Shown: one piece after another, positions 38,283-52,653 of the stretch
How the letters are laid out: every line of letters starts with the position of its first letter
Numbering within the stretch: position 1 is the stretch's first letter
NCBI GenBank assembly: GCA_963693365.1
Contig: CAVNZM010000012.1
Location: 992,001-1,056,000, forward strand
Source of the DNA: Amoebidium appalachense
Lineage: Eukaryota > Ichthyosporea
Length of the DNA: 64,000 nt
Direction: 5' to 3'
The notes under the pieces: generated by a model
What the model was told of the DNA's origin: nothing
What the model saw: only the letters and a program-made list of their open reading frames with translations
Databases searched by the model: none
Program-made: the position numbers and the translations under genes

Positions 38283-38690
38283 AAAGGTGCATTACACTCG
38301 GACTACAAAGCACACGTGCACATGATCATTCACAACCCACAACACAATGCAGATCTCGAGTATGCATGTTATGTAGAGTCCATCCTCAGGGAGGGCTTAC
38401 GACACCCATAGTATCCTTGTCCTGAACCATTAATCGCGTGCGTGAAACCGTTTTGGCCAGGGAGGGCTTGAATGCGGAGTACGGCACGAAGTACAAATAC
38501 ACGACGAGAGGCATGGTGCAGGACACATGCAAGGGCAAACATTCAATTATGCAACATCAGCAGTTCGCAAAGTTTGTGCAATAAGCAGAGCTCATCCTTA
38601 GGGAGGGCCCAAGTTATCAATTGCGTGGCAAACGGCTTTGGTTGCAAATTTGCCTCGTATATACACGAGTTCGCAATCACTAAGTAGTGA
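38283..38690. repeat. Interspersed repeat family, two partial copies
   Basis: The segment 38469-38620 (TTGAATGCGGAGTACGGCAC, then AATAAGCAGAGCTCATCC) matches copies at 58.4, 59.2, 60.7 and 63.8 kb. A more diverged partial copy, with GTAGAGTCCATCCTCAGGGA, precedes it. Each copy's TTGAATGC end faces a G-rich stretch. Confidence 0.75.
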
Positions 38691-39925
38691 GTGATTCAAA
38701 TCTGATTGCCTCGCTTCAAAATGAGCCGCGGCAGATTTTACGGTCCGCTTGTCTCAATGTCATATAGTCCAAAAACCATATAAGGACTTTAAAGTCCAAA
38801 ATATGAATAGAAAGCAGGCTTTGGCCGCCTAATCAATATCTTGATAACAAAGCGACACACATGTTTTATAAAAACAACATGGGGTGTCCGGCGCTTATTT
38901 AATGGTCAAAACAAGCAAAAACGCTAATTTTGTCTTAGACGATCAGCCCAAGGGTCGGCCGCCGCCGCGGTCGCCGGCCCACACCCAGACGGTTTTCGTC
39001 GATTTTGACGATGAAGGACGCGTCGGGAAATGCACCTTATCACAGAATTGCGCGTTTTTTATTTCCAACAGCTTTTGCTAGTTGACAAAAACCTGTTTCA
39101 TAGGTGAAATCGGGCTTATATTGCTCTTTCTAGGCTGTACATTAGTGTTCTGACTAAATCTCAACCGTGAACCGTCCACCGGAAAGCACAACCAATCAGA
39201 TCATGCCAACGAACTTGATTTATAGTCACCCTGATATATAGTCACCACCCGACATCTATGTACGTGATCATGATATACCGCTGAGGGGATATTCCGAGCA
39301 AAAACCCCCCCCCATACCTGAGACTGGTTCTCTTTGCCTCGAGTAAACAGCGTAAACCCCAACTTGATTTGTAGTTATTCAAGACTTTTGGGATTCAATT
39401 GCGAACTTGTGTAGTATACGATTCTCCAACTCAAACAGCAGCAGCAACTGAACTTGGGAGGGCCAACCGTCCTGATAAGACAAGAGCAAGGATGCTTATG
39501 CAAGCAGGGTGAGCAAAACGGTGGAGATGTGTGTGCCCACACTGGGCAAACTAATGCAGCATGCAGCAAAAAAATGCACATGTGCTCACAGATTTAGACA
39601 CAGAGCAACCATGCCCGGTTGCATGGGAGGATAACTGGGGAAATAAGTAAAGGCGATTAACCTTTGAGAGGAAGAGGAAATATGTTAAATACTTTACGTA
39701 GTCACTTACATAGCTGATTGGCAGGGATGATGTAGCAATAAAAATCTTGCACAGAGCTGGTGCAAAGGAAGAGAATGTTGGCCTCCTAGAAGGATCCGCC
39801 TCCCAGCACGTGACCAGGAGTCGGTATACGTTCTGTCATGATATGAAGACGGTAAAACAAACCGTTAGTGGTTGGACCAACCGTGACTCTACTTGTACAA
39901 ATCGTGCCGCGCGGGTGATGCACCA

Positions 39926-39992
<67 letters not shown>

Positions 39993-40826
39993 TGTGTGTG
40001 CGCGCACACGCGATTATGTGCGCGCGCGCGTGTGCGCGGAGGTGGGGGGGGGGGGGGGGGGGGGGGGGGGGGTGAGTGCAATGTGTGTGTTTGTGTTTCA
40101 CGCGCCGTATGTGTGTGTGTGCGCGTGTTTTTTTTTGTGTATGTGTGTGTGGCCGTGTGTGTGTGTCTGTATGTGCATGCGCATGCATGTCAGTGGTGTG
40201 TGTCTGTGCATGACTTTGCGTGGGGTAGGCGCCCGAAACTGTAGAAGATGCGCATGCTGATGTGTGTCAATAATTACCAGTATATGGAGCCATAAAACAA
40301 AACCAAGAAAATACAGGTACAGCTTGCTCGGTTACGAAATCACAATCCTTTCAAGAAGTTTTCTATCTAAGGGGACACAAAACAGCTATTTCCGGAACAC
40401 TATCAATTCGTTATCTGGTCCAACCTAAGCAGTTACCAGAGAACTAAGTTTTTCAAGTTGCGCACTTACTTCTGGGCAGTTTTCGGGCCTTTCCAGAAGC
40501 TGGTAGGTCCCCATCTGCAACCTGCGCGCATGTTCCATATTCTGCAGCGCATGACCAGTGAACGAGATAAGTCATAAGTTACAGTTAACATGCGTGTGCA
40601 CATGCCAGCATGTGCATGTGGGTGTACGTGTGTGTTCGCGCGCACGCGTGTGTGAGTGATTCTGTGTATGTGTGTGTGTATGCACGTGTGTGTGCATGTG
40701 TGCGGGTGCGTGTGTGAGTGTGTGTGAGTGGCTGGTGTGTGTGTGCATGTGTGTGCGGTACTGTGTGAGTGTGTGTGCGTGCGTGTGTGGCACTGTGTGT
40801 GTGTGTGTGTGGGTGTGTGGGTGTGT

Positions 40827-40874
<48 letters not shown>

Positions 40875-41349
40875 TTGTTGGTTTGTTGGTTGGGTGGGTG
40901 GGTGGTGCAGGGGCAAGGGGGGGGGGGGGCACGTGGGGGCGGCAGTCCTTTTCAAAATTTCAGACACGTCTCGAGTCCTAAGTCAAATATGTTTAGCGGC
41001 TGCCACCTACTGAGATGGCTCCTTATTTTTCCTTAAACATTCAGCGAACACTGGACTCTATCGAACCGTCGAGACGCCGCGACAGAAAGCATGCACGCGG
41101 TCGCGAGAGTGTAAGGAAACCCGTCTGCAGCGAACGTAAAGTTCATCGCAGCGCGTGCACACCGTCAGTACGTGTGAGGTTTAGCGGCATTTTCTGAGAC
41201 GTCAATGTCATGCGCTTCACGCGCAAACCATTTCATTTAGCAATGTTTGATTCGGGCGGCTACTATTGCGCCCGGTCCCTTCAGAAATGATATTCGGTTT
41301 TTGTGATGACATTGTATATACGGCCTATCAATTTACTGGATCTGCGTAC
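38691..41349. other. Repeat-rich region with little or no coding content
   Basis: I find a 3'-half copy of the interspersed repeat at about 39370-39635 (ending ACCATGCCCGGTTGCATGG), a small plus-strand frame at 38902-39081 that I cannot support as a gene, and long (TG)n tracts with G runs at about 39930-40200 and 40600-40930. No exon with a recognisable product was seen. Confidence 0.5.
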
Positions 41350-41483
41350 CGTAATACCCGAGTAGGGCACTGCAGCGGTGAAAGTTTCCCAACAGGTCAC
41401 ACCAAAGGCCCACACGTCACTTTTGGTGGTGTGGATGGACTCCCGGATAACCTCGGGTGCGGACCACTTGATGAGGACTTGTG
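41350..41483 (-). CDS. Protein kinase exon (partial gene)
   Basis: One exon, flanked by AAACAG (acceptor, at 41484-41489) and GTACGC (donor), encodes VLIKWSAPEVIRESIHTTKS followed by DVWAFGVTCWETFTAAVPYS and GIT. This is subdomain VIII-IX of a tyrosine- or tyrosine-kinase-like kinase: the APE motif and the DVWAFGV block. The catalytic loop and the other exons are not recognisable nearby; at 42131-42229 there is an open stretch with splice-like borders that may or may not belong. The gene runs on the same strand as the PQ-loop gene that ends at 42967, so its 5' part should lie between 41.5 and 42.9 kb. Confidence 0.75.
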
Positions 41484-41755
41484 CTGTTTGGACATGTTGT
41501 CAAGGGTGCCAAAGCGTATTCCCCGCTATGAAACATTTCGAATATTGTCAGTATTTTAGAGAACCGTCACCTCTGTTTACCATGTAAATAGTCATTATCC
41601 TATAGTTTCTTGTGGCAACCATGCAATTCAAAAACAGTAAATGTTGGAATACGTATCGACGTAGGCCAGCAAGAGACTTGAAGTATGTGTATGTGTCTTA
41701 GATTTGTTTGTATTCGTGTCTTGTTTTCTCCTTTGTGCTCTCTTCCTTTCCCCCC

Positions 41756-41790
<35 letters not shown>

Positions 41791-41882
41791 CCCCCCCCCC
41801 CCCCCCTCAGGGCAAAGGTTTTGTTCCCCGTCCTTTTGGGTTTCTAGCTTTCCTTTTTTTCTTTCCCCCCTCCTTTTCTGGG

Positions 41883-41932
<50 letters not shown>

Positions 41933-42521
41933 GGGATGCCGCAGTGCTTACTCACGATACACAAATGGATGGATGAAGGAAAAGTATTCCAGAATTCATG
42001 GTATATCATACTTTCTTACACCACCACCTGAACCGTCTGCAACCTCGGTCAGGTTTAAACACTTAACGTAATTGCAGATTGCACAGTGTTGGAATTGTAT
42101 TTCTGTTTCCGCAACGTCGCGCCAGCCTCACGTGATATCCGTTGATGGCCCCAGGCCATCAAAGTTCAGATTACAAGCGCCCCACCAGGCACGGAAGATC
42201 CCAGCACCTTCTACAAATACAAGGCACATGCTAAAAATAGATACAAAAGCTACGACCATAGAGCCAGTCCTTCATGCAATCGATCAGTCATTTGTAAACA
42301 CTGCTGCATCCCCCCCGCCCTCCCCCCCCCCCCCCCCCCCCCCTCCCCCCCCCTCCCCCCTCCCCCCACCTATCACAATCCCTCCCCATCCCCCTTCCAT
42401 GAAAAGTAGTAATAATAATAAAATAACAGTTATAAGCCAAAGAACACCAACACCCCAAACCGGGGAACAGCAAAAAGCTTTGACCTGCAATTCGTGCCAT
42501 AAGGCATATGCGTGATGCGGA

Positions 42522-42565
<44 letters not shown>

Positions 42566-42966
42566 GGGGGGGGGGGGGGGGAGAGGGGAAGACAGCACGA
42601 AACAAAGCAAGGCATATGCATCGGTACAAGGGAAACCAGAGAGGAGGGCGATTTCAAGCACCCACTGCTGGGACAAGAAAACTCACACATAGATAACGAG
42701 GGTAATAGCATAGGTGTAGCCAAAAGCTGCAAGATGTAAAAGCACCAGGTTGATACTGTACATCATCGTCAGATAGCAAAAACAAAACGAACAAACACCA
42801 ACCTGACGTTGATACGGTACAAGAATATATTACACCAAACAGAGTGGTAGTTGCTTAATGTTAAGAGCATGTCAAGGTTAAAAAAAAAAAACCAAAAAAA
42901 CCTTCGGAATTAGCTAATCAACGTACGGTAAACCTATCACAAAAATACAAGCTTCATTCGGGTTTG
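41484..42966. other. Probable kinase-gene introns and repeats
   Basis: This holds CT repeats and C/G runs near 41760-41930, C-rich sequence at 42308-42365 and an A run joined to a G run at 42524-42581. Upstream kinase exons are expected here but I could not identify them with confidence. Confidence 0.35.
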
Positions 42967-43389
42967 TTAGTAGTCGCTGTTGCCCTGACCATAAGCCATG
43001 TACTGGCACAAGATGGCCAGGTCCAAGGGTATGCATCCGAGACTGTGGAAGGATGGGTGTATAAGTAATATTAAAAACGATGGTTATTATATGTATAACA
43101 ATAGCAACAACAACCACAATAACTGACAAGGACGACAAAATAAAAAGCAAAGTCGACACGTCGGGCATCGCGAGACAAGAACGATAGATAAAAGTTGTGT
43201 GACAGCACTAATTGCGTACGAGCCATGAGGAAATCGAGAGAAAAGTGAAAAACACATGTTTGCATCCCCCCTCCCCCCCCCCCCCCCCCCCCCCCCCCCT
43301 CCCCTCCCTCCCCTCCTCCTCCACCCAACCACGCAAATCAAATAAACACCACACACACACACACAAAGACACACGCACAAACACAAACA

Positions 43390-43455
<66 letters not shown>

Positions 43456-43563
43456 GACACACACACACAAACACACAAACACCGATACCCATGCCCATAC
43501 TACCCTGCCATCCACACGCCCGCCCGCCTGCCCACCTGCCCACCTGCCCACCTGCCCACCCAT

Positions 43564-43600
<37 letters not shown>

Positions 43601-43706
43601 ACATACACACACACAGACACACACACACACAAACACCGATACCCATGCCCACACTACCCTGCAATCCACATGCCCGCCTGCCCACCTGCCCACCCACCCA
43701 CCCATC

Positions 43707-43737
<31 letters not shown>

Positions 43738-45278
43738 GAATACCCACCCACCCACCTGCCCACCTAACCACCCTTCCCCCCTCCTCCCCTCCCCACCTCC
43801 CTTTCCACACTCACCAACCCATTGACCCCTCCCCCCCCTCCCCCCCCCCCCACACACCCCCACCGGCCCCTTCCCCCCCCCCCCCCCCCCCCTCCCCCCC
43901 CTTTCCCTCTCCTGCCCACACCCACCTACCCACCCACCCACCCCCCCCCCCTCCCACCCACCAAACCCTCCCCCCTCCCCCCGTGCACACACACCCATTC
44001 ACCAACCAACGTCCCCCCCCCTCCCCCCTCCCCGTTAGCCCCCACCCACCCATCCCCCACCCTCCCTCTACCCCCCCCCCCCCCCCCCCCCACATCCACC
44101 CATCCACCCCCCCCCCTCCCCCTCCTTCCCCCCTCCCCCCACCCACCCCCCCCCCCCCCTCCTTCCCCCCTCCCCCACCCACCCACCCATCCCCCCTCCG
44201 CCCCTATCCCCCTCCCCCCTCTCCCCACCCACCCACCCACCCAAACCCCCCCCCCTCCCCCCCCTCCCCCCCCCCCCCCCCACCCACCCTTGCTCCCCTC
44301 CCCCTCCAACCCCCCTTCACGCACACACACACACACACGTACAAACACACACACACACACCTGCCGACCAGCCATGGGACCTTCTCCTGCAAGTCTATCC
44401 ACTCTGTCGACCACAGCAGTATAGCTATGGCGTAGCACATGTTGCCAAATAGACCACACCACAGAACAAACGACGCTATTCCCACCATCTGTGTATATGT
44501 GTGTGTGTGATTGAAATGGGTCAGAATATACCATCTGTGTATATGTGTGTGTGATTGAAACAGGTCAGATTCTATCATAAATACCGCAATCTCAAAAAAA
44601 AAATTGCATCGTCCAATAATTCACGCACGATCTGACTGATTAGCCAAATATAGAGATTTGGGCGGGAAGTTTTGGCAGGCAAACAAAAAGGTTTTTATAA
44701 AACGAACAAAAAAAGTAGGAATATGTGCATACGTGTGTGCGGTTGCAATAGGTCAGAATGTGCATGTATACTTCGGATAAACAAGGGCCATATGGAAACA
44801 ACGGAAAAAACATCAGAAACAGACCCCACCACAGCACCAATGACTACTACTTCCACCATCTTTGCATGTCTGTGTTTGTCTTTAAAACGGGCCAGAATGT
44901 AGAATATTTGCAGGACTTATGGTGAGTGTGTGGTCACTTCGTTGTTACATGTGCAATGTGGTTCAACGGGTCAGAGTATAAGGTAACAACACAACAATTT
45001 ATTTGTGTTTGACAAACATTTATTTGTGTTTGAATAAAAACAACAACATTGCATGTGACAGTCGAGTTAGGCGGAGCGGACAGGTCACAACACACACAGA
45101 GATTGCATGAAAAAGACGCAGTGTGAGAGAGCTTTGCCAAAAAGTAAACAAGGATTGGTGTGTTTGGTTAAAAATAGTGCATGTGAATAGCTTGAGCCAT
45201 GCCCGCACACTTTGGGTATCACAGTTACGGGTGGAAGAGTGCAAGGTAATCCCCCCCCCCCCCCCCCCTCCCCCCCCC

Positions 45279-45310
<32 letters not shown>

Positions 45311-45557
45311 ACACACACACAAAAAAAAAAAAAAAGGTTTTTGCACCTTTTAACTTGCCACTCCCCTCCAACCACCTCCCCCTCCTCAGCCCATCCCCCC
45401 CCTCTCCCCCCCCCCCCCCCCCCCCCTCCCCAGGCCCTCTTCCTCTCTCGTACTGTCCTGGGAATTTTGTTTCCTTTTCTTTCTTTCGTTTTTTTTTTTT
45501 TTTTTTTTTTTTTCCCCTTCTTTTTTAGGATGGGTGGGTGGGTGGGTGGGTGGGTGG

Positions 45558-45607
<50 letters not shown>

Positions 45608-45704
45608 CGTACCTTACAGGAACGACGTACACACTAAGGGACCGAGAAATAAATGTTCGGGTTTTTTTTTAAACCATAGTCGCATGCAGAGTCCATGTCA
45701 TGGC

Positions 45705-45784
<80 letters not shown>

Positions 45785-45803
45785 GGTGGTGGTGGTGGTT
45801 GCG

Positions 45804-45874
<71 letters not shown>

Positions 45875-46685
45875 TATACAGAATGAGTTCATGTTAGGCC
45901 CTATCCACACTCCCTTGCTTGTGCTTGCTTAAAATTGCTGGTGCGTGTGTGTGTGTGCGTGTGCGCGCGCGCGCGTGTTTTTCGGGCAATTGAGTGGACG
46001 TCTGCACGTGTGTGTTCTTGTGGTGTGCATGCACGTGTGTGTTCTTGTGGTGTGCATGCACGTGTGTGTCCTTGTGGTGTGCATGCACGTGTGTGTTCTT
46101 GTGGTGTGCATGCACGTGTGTGTCCTTGTGGTGTGCATGCACGTGTGTGTCCTTGTGGTGTGCATGCACGTGTGTGTCCTTGTGGTGTGCATGCACGTGT
46201 GTGTCCTTGTGGTGTGCATGCACTTATGCTAACACTCACGTGTGAGTGTGTCGACATAGGCACGGGTGTGTACTGACATGGTGTGTGGGCACCTCCTATG
46301 CTAACGCCCTTTCATGCTTTCGTTTTGGGTGTGTTTGTCTCCTATCCATGTGTATTCGTGTCTGTGTGTGTGTGTAAGTTGTTTTTGGGTGTATGTGCAT
46401 GTGTGTGCACGTGTGTGTGGGCGCCCGTAGAGAAAGGGGAGGGAGGGAGGGAGGGAGGGAGGGAGGGAGGGAGGAAACAAGGAGAGGGAGAGAGGGAGAG
46501 ATGGAGAAGAATAGAGAAAGAGAGGAGAAGAGAGTGGGGAGAAGGGGGGGGGGGGGGGGGGGGGGATGGGGGAGAGAGAAGGAGAGAGGGACGGAGAAAG
46601 AAAGAGAGAGAGGGGGGGTGGAGGGGGGAGAAAGAGAGGGAGAGGGAGAGGAGAAGGAAGAGAGCGGGAAAGAGATGGAGAGAAA

Positions 46686-46781
<96 letters not shown>

Positions 46782-47117
46782 AGAGCAAGAGCAAGAGCTC
46801 CGAGCGCGCGACGGAGAAAGAAAGAGAAGGGACGGAAGAGAGAGAGAGTGAGAAGAGAGAGAAGCGGAGAAAGGAAGACAACGAGAGATGGAGACAGACA
46901 CAGAAAGAGAAAATGTGTTGTTGTGTCCATATGTGTGTGAGCACACGCATGAGTGAGGTTGCATGTACACATACGTTCTTTACAAGCTGAGGTACTCTCC
47001 CAAACAGGTAGATTGCTGCCGACACCCAGCCCAGGCCAAACCCAACCATGCACTCTCCATAGTCCTCACCAACACACAGCCCTCCCTCGGGCTTGGGCTT
47101 TCCCTGTGTGTGTGTGT

Positions 47118-47167
<50 letters not shown>

Positions 47168-47173
47168 GTGTGC

Positions 47174-47214
<41 letters not shown>

Positions 47215-47482
47215 TGTGTATGTGTGTGTGTATGCACGATGTGTGAAAATGCAGGTGTGTGTGCTTGTGTATTTGTGTGTATATGCTGTGTGTGCGCGCG
47301 CGGGCGGGCAGAGGGGGAGGAGGGAAGGGTTGGTGGGGCAAGGGGGGTGTCTCAGTCTGCAGATCAAGTCGACCGTGAAGGGGACGGGGAGGAAGGCATG
47401 TTACCGTACAGAACACGCACATCCACCATACTGCAAACACACCATACACACACACACACACGCCCGCACGCGCACGCGCGCA

Positions 47483-47569
<87 letters not shown>

Positions 47570-47595
47570 CACACACGCACACACGCACGCACGCA

Positions 47596-47650
<55 letters not shown>

Positions 47651-48151
47651 GACAGACACGCACACACATATATATGTGCTACTGCTATACATCATGTCCA
47701 TCAACAAACCCCCCCCCCCCCCCAAAAAAAAAAAAAAAAAAAAAAAAACACACACACCTCTTCCCTCGGTAGGACAGTGTGAAAAAGATAATAAAAGAAA
47801 GAACGGAGGTGGTGTGTGTGTGTGTGTTTTGGGGGGGGGGGGGGGGGGGGTGGGAGGGCACCCGTTTCCTCTCAGGTGCTCTAACCATTAAACAATCGGG
47901 TAGCCATGCGTCCAAACAGACATCTCTGTGCGGGAAAAACACTCGCCAACACTACCAGTACCCTTCCCTCAGAATGCAGGGAATGAAAAAGGGGGGGAGG
48001 GGGGGGGTGGCCGGGGGTGGCCGGGGGGGGGGGGGGGGGGGGTCAGGAGTGGGGAGGGGGGTTAACTTCCCACACCCAATCCCCACCATCCTTTCAACCC
48101 TTTATTAAACACTTAGCCATCCGTTTAGACAGTGAGCCCCCCCCCCCCCCC

Positions 48152-48188
<37 letters not shown>

Positions 48189-48568
48189 AAACAAACAAAC
48201 AAACAAACAAACAAACAAACAAACAAACAAACAAAAAAAAAAATCGCTCACCAACGCCAGCAGAACTCTCCCCGTAGCATGCATGTCCGTGCCTGCCTGT
48301 AGCTGCCACCTGACTGCCTGTGTGCCCACTAGCAGGGATGCACTCACTAGCAGGCACATGCCCACCATACTGACGGGGGTGTTGGGGTGCCGTGACTGTG
48401 CAAGTAGATGTTAGCTGTGTATGTACTTCTCGTTTTTTTGTTTTTTTTTTGTCTCTTTCTTTTTTCTTTTCTTTACGCCCTTACTTTTTCCTTTTTTTTT
48501 TTTTTTTTTTTTTTTTTGAGGCCCCCTCCCCCCTCCCCCTGCCCCCTTCCCTCTAGCCTACCCCCCAA

Positions 48569-48602
<34 letters not shown>

Positions 48603-49294
48603 CGGGGGAAATGTACTTCTCATTTGTTTTTTTGACACTTTCTTTTCTTTACTTCCTTACTTTTTTTTTTTTGAGGCCCCCTCCCCCCTCCCCCCTCCCC
48701 CCTTCCCTCCAGCCTACCCCCCCCCCCCTCCCCCCCCCCCCCCCCCCCCCCCCCAGAAAAAAAAAAAAACACACACACACACTTCTCCGGTAGTACATCA
48801 TCATATACGTGTGGTGTATGTTTCTACATCATTCGAAGTGGTGCACCGAATTCTCCTTATGCGACTTTGTGCTCTGTTCAGTGCTTAGTCAAGCTTCCCC
48901 CCCCCCCCCCCCCTCCCCCCCCCCCCCCCCCCCCCCCCTCCTCCTTCTCCTCCTTCCCCTCAACCATCACCACCACCACCCAGCCATCCACCTGCCTGCC
49001 CAGTTTTTCTTTTCAAGTCTAGGTCTGAGGCCGAAGGATAAGAGCAGCCGACTCACAACTAAAAATCCTTGAATCATATTAAATCTCGCAACTATAATTC
49101 TTTTAATTCTATAATCAAATGATCATACGATTGCTAACATACATGGTTGCATCCGTGCATACACTTTGACCGTGTGTGTGTGTTGTGTGGGTGGTAGCAG
49201 TCTAGAGCAAACACCCTCCCTCTGCTGTCTTTCTTGTGGATGTGTGTACGCGTACAGGGTGTTTTTTTTTTCTCCCCCCCCCCCCCCCCCCCTC

Positions 49295-49332
<38 letters not shown>

Positions 49333-49520
49333 CCGTCCCTATCTATTTGTTCCTTTCTCTCACAGCTCTTATCAATATCCCATTTCTATGTCACAACAAC
49401 CCAAATATGCACTCTGACTGATCAACCTTATCAAGCCCCCCCCCTCACACCTACCCCCCTCGAATCTCCCGTTGTGCGTACCCCACCCCCACCCCCCCCT
49501 CCCTTCTCCCCCCTCCCCAA

Positions 49521-49567
<47 letters not shown>

Positions 49568-49912
49568 AAGTTTTTATAAAACAACAAACAAGGTAGGAAT
49601 ATTGTGGTGATTAAAGGTGAGAGCACAACTTACCCGTTCAGGCTGCTGGGTTCTTTCGTTAAAGAACACGAACAAAGACCTCTCCTGATTGGCTACCGTC
49701 GTGCTTCCGTACTCCACCAGACCCCCCTCCCTGCACCCCACCCCTTCCAAAGTCAGCGCTACAAGCCTCCTCCCCCCCCCTCCCCCCTCTCCCCCCCTGC
49801 GCTACCAAACGCACTTAGAAATGCCCCACCAATCACAAAAATTACCACTATGCCCCTCATCCAATCCCCCCCCCCCCCCCCCCCCCTCCTCATCCTCCTG
49901 CCCCACCGCTGC

Positions 49913-49944
<32 letters not shown>

Positions 49945-50290
49945 CGCGCACAAACTCCACCAACACAAACACAACTACCATGCCCCCCCCCCCCCCCCCC
50001 CCCCTGCCCGCCCCTCCCCCCCCCCCCCCCCCCCCCTCCCTCTTCCCACATTCCCCCCTGCCAGTATGCTCCATTTTCGATTAGGAAGCTCCCTCCAGGT
50101 GAATCATTCCCGTTCATTCCCGAACTCCCACTGCTCCCCTCTTATAGCTCACCCTGGTGTTCCCTCTGTCCTCACCTGACCTCTAATGGACCTGCTTCTC
50201 CCACAAACCCCATTTATACCCCCCAAGACACGCAACACCACAACACAGTCAACCCAAACCAAACAGACATAGACACATGCATTCACACAA

Positions 50291-50355
<65 letters not shown>

Positions 50356-51156
50356 CGCACACAACTCCTATCCCTCCCTTCCCTCCCCGGTCCACCTTGC
50401 CGATCCCACCCCATTTATGAAATTGCACCCACCCCCCCCCCCCTCCCCCCCCCCCCCCCTCCCCCCCCCCGGGGGCTCAGACGCGCGCACACACACACAC
50501 ACACCACACCACACAAACCATCCCCTTCTCCCCCCCTCCCCTCCCAAACACACTCACCTCAAAAGAGAAAGAGGAGGGGCGGGACAAACGACCAGAACCC
50601 CAAACACACCCCTTTCCGTCCCACCACAAACACCACCAATCCCCATTACCTATCACTAACCCCACGGAAAACAAGCCACCCGAACATTTCTCAAACAACA
50701 TACACGCACGCACGCATGCACTCACCGCACGCACGCACGCACGCACGCACCGCACGCACCGCACGCACGCACGCACGCACGCACGCACACACAACATACG
50801 TGTGTGTAGCCACTGTATTGAGCAGGGACCCAGCAGGTGAGTAATATTCCCTCGGTGTGTTTCCAAAACTCGAAGCAATAGAGAGACCCCCGTCCTCAAA
50901 AGATGACATCTCGGAAAGCCTGTTTCGTTGCGGTATGGGTGCTGGAAGGAAAAACATCAGCATACTGAGGACATGGCGATATGATATTAAAACAGTTCCT
51001 GTCGGGAGCCTTTTCCTCGCTTCAATCCTGCCTCCGTCCCATCCTCCCCCTCCCCCTCCCCTCCCTTCCTTTTCAGCATTACCATTCCATGACCCCTTCC
51101 CCCCCCCTCCCCCCCCAAAACCTCCCCATCCCAACCCCCACCCCCCCATCCCCCCC

Positions 51157-51224
<68 letters not shown>

Positions 51225-51771
51225 GGGGAAAGTGTATCAGTGAAAAAGGGCCTAAAGATTTTTTTTGGGAGGGGGTGGGGAGGAGAGATCCACTACGTTT
51301 GGGCACACCAAGATAGTCATCCGATCCTTCCAAGGACATACGTGAGTTTATAGCAGCAAAATATTGTGTATGTGTGTGGGAAGGAGGGCGGGGGAGGGAG
51401 GGGGGGGGAGAAGGGGGGGGGGGGGGGGGGGGGAGGAGGGGGAGACAGTCAGGAGAAAGGCAGAACAAAGGGTGCAGGGGAAGGCGGGAAAAGGGAGGGG
51501 CAGGGGGGGGGGGGGGGGGTCCGGCAAGTAGAGGAGTTGGGATAACGTTACCCGAAGCAGCAATTGGTCGCGGAACCATGAACCAATCACCATCATGCTC
51601 CTCCATATGCACTATCAGGGGGTCCGATTCCCGTACGGGGGGGTCCAATAGGGCCTTATCAAAGGACCCCACAAAGCAGTCGTAGTAGATGATCTGCCCT
51701 ACGAGGGTCAGGTCGTAGAGGAGAAACCACACGGCTAGGTATACCTGTATTGGGGGTGCGGGGAGGGGGGG

Positions 51772-51810
<39 letters not shown>

Positions 51811-51887
51811 GGGGGAGAAAGAAAAAACCGAAATAGAATATAGAAAGAGGAAAGGAAAACAAACAAACAAAAAGGAAAATGAGGGGG

Positions 51888-51922
<35 letters not shown>

Positions 51923-52288
51923 GGAAGGAAAAAGAAAACAAGGAAAAAAGAAGACAAAGAAAAGAAACGGGAAAAGCAAAGGGAAATGTGTTAGAGCGGA
52001 TGGGTGAGTAGGCAAGGGGGAGGAAGGTAAATGCGTTAGACATTGTGGGGGGGGGGAGGGTTTGCCCTTTGAATATATTAAACGTTCTTGACATTGGGTG
52101 TTTTTATCTTAACACCCCCCCCCCCCTTCCCCCCCTCCCCCCTCCCCCATGCATACACACACAACCGCAAACAATATTATCACTCCTTCCGTTCAGCATC
52201 CCCCTGCATCTTTCAGTGTGTCCCCTCCCCCCCCCCCCCTCCCCCCCTCCCCCCCCTCCCCGAGCCCTCTCTTCGCCCCCCCCTCTCC

Positions 52289-52322
<34 letters not shown>

Positions 52323-52395
52323 TCAAAAAAATGAGCCCCGCCTTCCACGTAATCTTCTCGAAGTCACTGAATTCCACAACCGAGGAGAGGGTAGG

Positions 52396-52426
<31 letters not shown>

Positions 52427-52607
52427 GGGGGGGGGGGGAGGGGGGGGGGGGGGAGGCATGGGGCATCACAAAAGCTCCGGCGCATATAACACAAAAAAAA
52501 GGAGACTCGATCATTCCCCTTTGCATAACCACTAAGCTATGGACAGGAGAACGGGTGCAGGAGGGGAAGGGGTAGTGGCGCTGGTGTGTGTGTGTGTGTG
52601 TGTGCGT

Positions 52608-52653
<46 letters not shown>

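Noticed and set aside
38902-39081. Small plus-strand frame containing FVLDDQPKGRPPPRSPAHTQ
   Set aside because: It is only 60 residues, in a transposon-rich stretch, without splice partners or a known family.
42967-43042. Ankyrin-repeat exon attached to the kinase (CIPLDLA)
   Set aside because: It joins in phase with exon 44488-44361 and matches the last helix of PQ-loop transporters.
43212-44435. Long proline/histidine and Cys/Val frames over (CA)n and C-rich sequence, also at 4.2-5.2, 46-48, 59.7 and 62.7-63.9 kb
   Set aside because: They are translations of microsatellites and homopolymers inside introns, with no conserved sequence.
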